NCBI RefSeq assembly: GCF_005576615.1
Contig: NZ_CP040330.1
Span: 930,001-994,000 of the forward strand
DNA length: 64,000 bases
Source of the DNA: Natrinema versiforme
GTDB taxonomy: Archaea > Halobacteriota > Halobacteria > Halobacteriales > Natrialbaceae
Reading direction: 5' to 3'
Positions 63,534 through 64,000 of this stretch are shown piece after piece. How positions within the stretch are numbered: position 1 is the stretch's first letter; each line of letters starts with the position of its first letter. Under the pieces are notes generated by a model, which worked only from the letters and a program-made list of their open reading frames with translations, did no database searches and had not been told where the DNA came from. The position numbers and the translations under genes are program-made.

Positions 63534-63897
63534 GGTGCATCGAAATCATGATTGGTAATACGGTAATTCGTTCTTCTTCAGTTCTGAATACAGTTATGTC
63601 GGGGTCCGATTACATTTCGATAGTATAACTATCATGAGCAGTGTGGCGGTCGCGAGCATCCGCCGTAACTCGCGCGCACCGGGATCGGAAACACGCCTAC
63701 AAGCGGAGCAAACGACATTGGAATGGGACTCGCCACTGAAAATGATTGGGTGCGATTCCTGAGACCGATTCCACAAACCGTCCGTAGAGCGGTCGAAATC
63801 GGCTTTTGAGGTGCCTGTGTGAGGCGACTGCTCTAATCGACGACTCAAAACTGGTGGTTGCGGAACATTTTTATTGATAATTGTGTGAGTTATTACC
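63534..63897. other. Divergent promoter region
   Basis: About 364 nt between the Tat-exported hydrolase (minus) and the gene starting at 63898 (plus). It is AT-richer than surroundings, with an AT-rich TTTTTATTGATAA about 30 nt before 63898 that could be a TATA box. An open frame at 63594-63899 on the minus strand shows no protein-like features. Confidence 0.5.
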
Positions 63898-64000
63898 ATG
63901 AAACGGGCGACCTACGTTGTCACTCCACACCGCGGGTACTTCGATCCAACCGAGCGGTGGTGTCGCGAGAACGACCTTCGATTCGAGGCGATCCACCAGA
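63898..64000 (+). CDS. Unidentified protein, 3'-truncated by window
   Basis: Only the first 34 residues are visible (MKRATYVVTPHRGYFDPTER, then WCRENDLRFEAIHQ). The MKRA..V..TP..G..HP/DP-like opening recalls the start of haloarchaeal HTH-10 (bacterio-opsin-activator-like) regulators, but the fragment is too short to decide. A TATA-like box lies about 30 nt upstream. Confidence 0.5.
   Translation, partial: MKRATYVVTPHRGYFDPTERWCRENDLRFEAIHQ

Noticed and set aside
63594..63899. Minus-strand 101-codon frame at the end of the window
   Set aside because: Occupies the divergent promoter region of two other genes and lacks haloarchaeal acidic composition.

Overview
The window is chromosomal DNA from a haloarchaeon. 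The encoded proteins are strongly acidic, the DNA is GC-rich, the ribosomal proteins are of archaeal/eukaryotic type (L32e, L19e, L37e), and the window carries archaeal hallmark genes (Cbf5, EMC3/DUF106, GGGP synthase, Lsm, PibD-type pilins, a HalOD1 protein). TATA-like boxes sit about 27 nt before start codons, as expected for leaderless haloarchaeal mRNAs. The style resembles Natrialbales (Natrinema/Haloterrigena-like), but the genus cannot be settled from this window.

Layout. (1) 1-4507: the 3' end of the spc ribosomal operon (L32e partial, L19e, L18, S5, L30, L15, SecY), tightly overlapping. (2) 4590-14860: a family-4-like uracil-DNA glycosylase without iron-sulfur cysteines, a PRC-barrel-like protein, a scattered heme-copper oxidase set (subunit IV-like, I+III fusion, II), a polytopic membrane protein, a membrane-anchored subtilase, and two C2H2 zinc-finger proteins of identical ligand spacing. 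(3) 14920-23132: the conserved archaeal block adk - EMC3/DUF106 - cmk - cbf5, split between adk and EMC3 by an AT-richer insert with two large paralogous pilin-like genes and a 305-bp miniature IS6-type element. (4) 23220-29559: tRNA-Pro(GGG) followed by a decayed accessory island: a PAP2 phosphatase with an internal stop, a frameshifted gene, a type IV pilin, a polytopic membrane/secreted pair, and a frameshifted IS6-family element. (5) 29697-35412: a HalOD1 protein, a secreted metalloprotease with calcium-type repeats, an Lhr-type helicase and a dehalogenase-like hydrolase. (6) 35443-46200: a lipid/acyl-CoA neighbourhood (HTH regulator, thioesterase, HADH/crotonase fusion, ACAD10-like phosphotransferase, HAD, SDR, F420/flavin oxidoreductase) with an acyltransferase gene disrupted by an intact IS6-family element that has a perfect 8-bp duplication. 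(7) 46397-56440: AIR-synthase-like protein, zinc alcohol dehydrogenase, Dna2/Cas4-like helicase-nuclease, small membrane proteins, DUF2342 metalloprotease. (8) 56727-64000: Lsm-L37e pair, a threonine-synthase homologue lacking the PLP lysine, GGGP synthase, Sir2, AspS, a Tat-exported lipase-like protein and the start of a further gene.

The strongest unusual signals are: the lysine-less threonine synthase homologue; the insertion of giant pilin-like paralogues in a translation/secretion block; the IS6-family trio (intact, miniature, frameshifted); the arrays of short hairpins with 3-4 nt loops downstream of genes; the [4Fe-4S]-less UDG; and a metzincin-like protease with Asn at the third zinc-ligand position. 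No CRISPR array, rRNA or second tRNA was seen.
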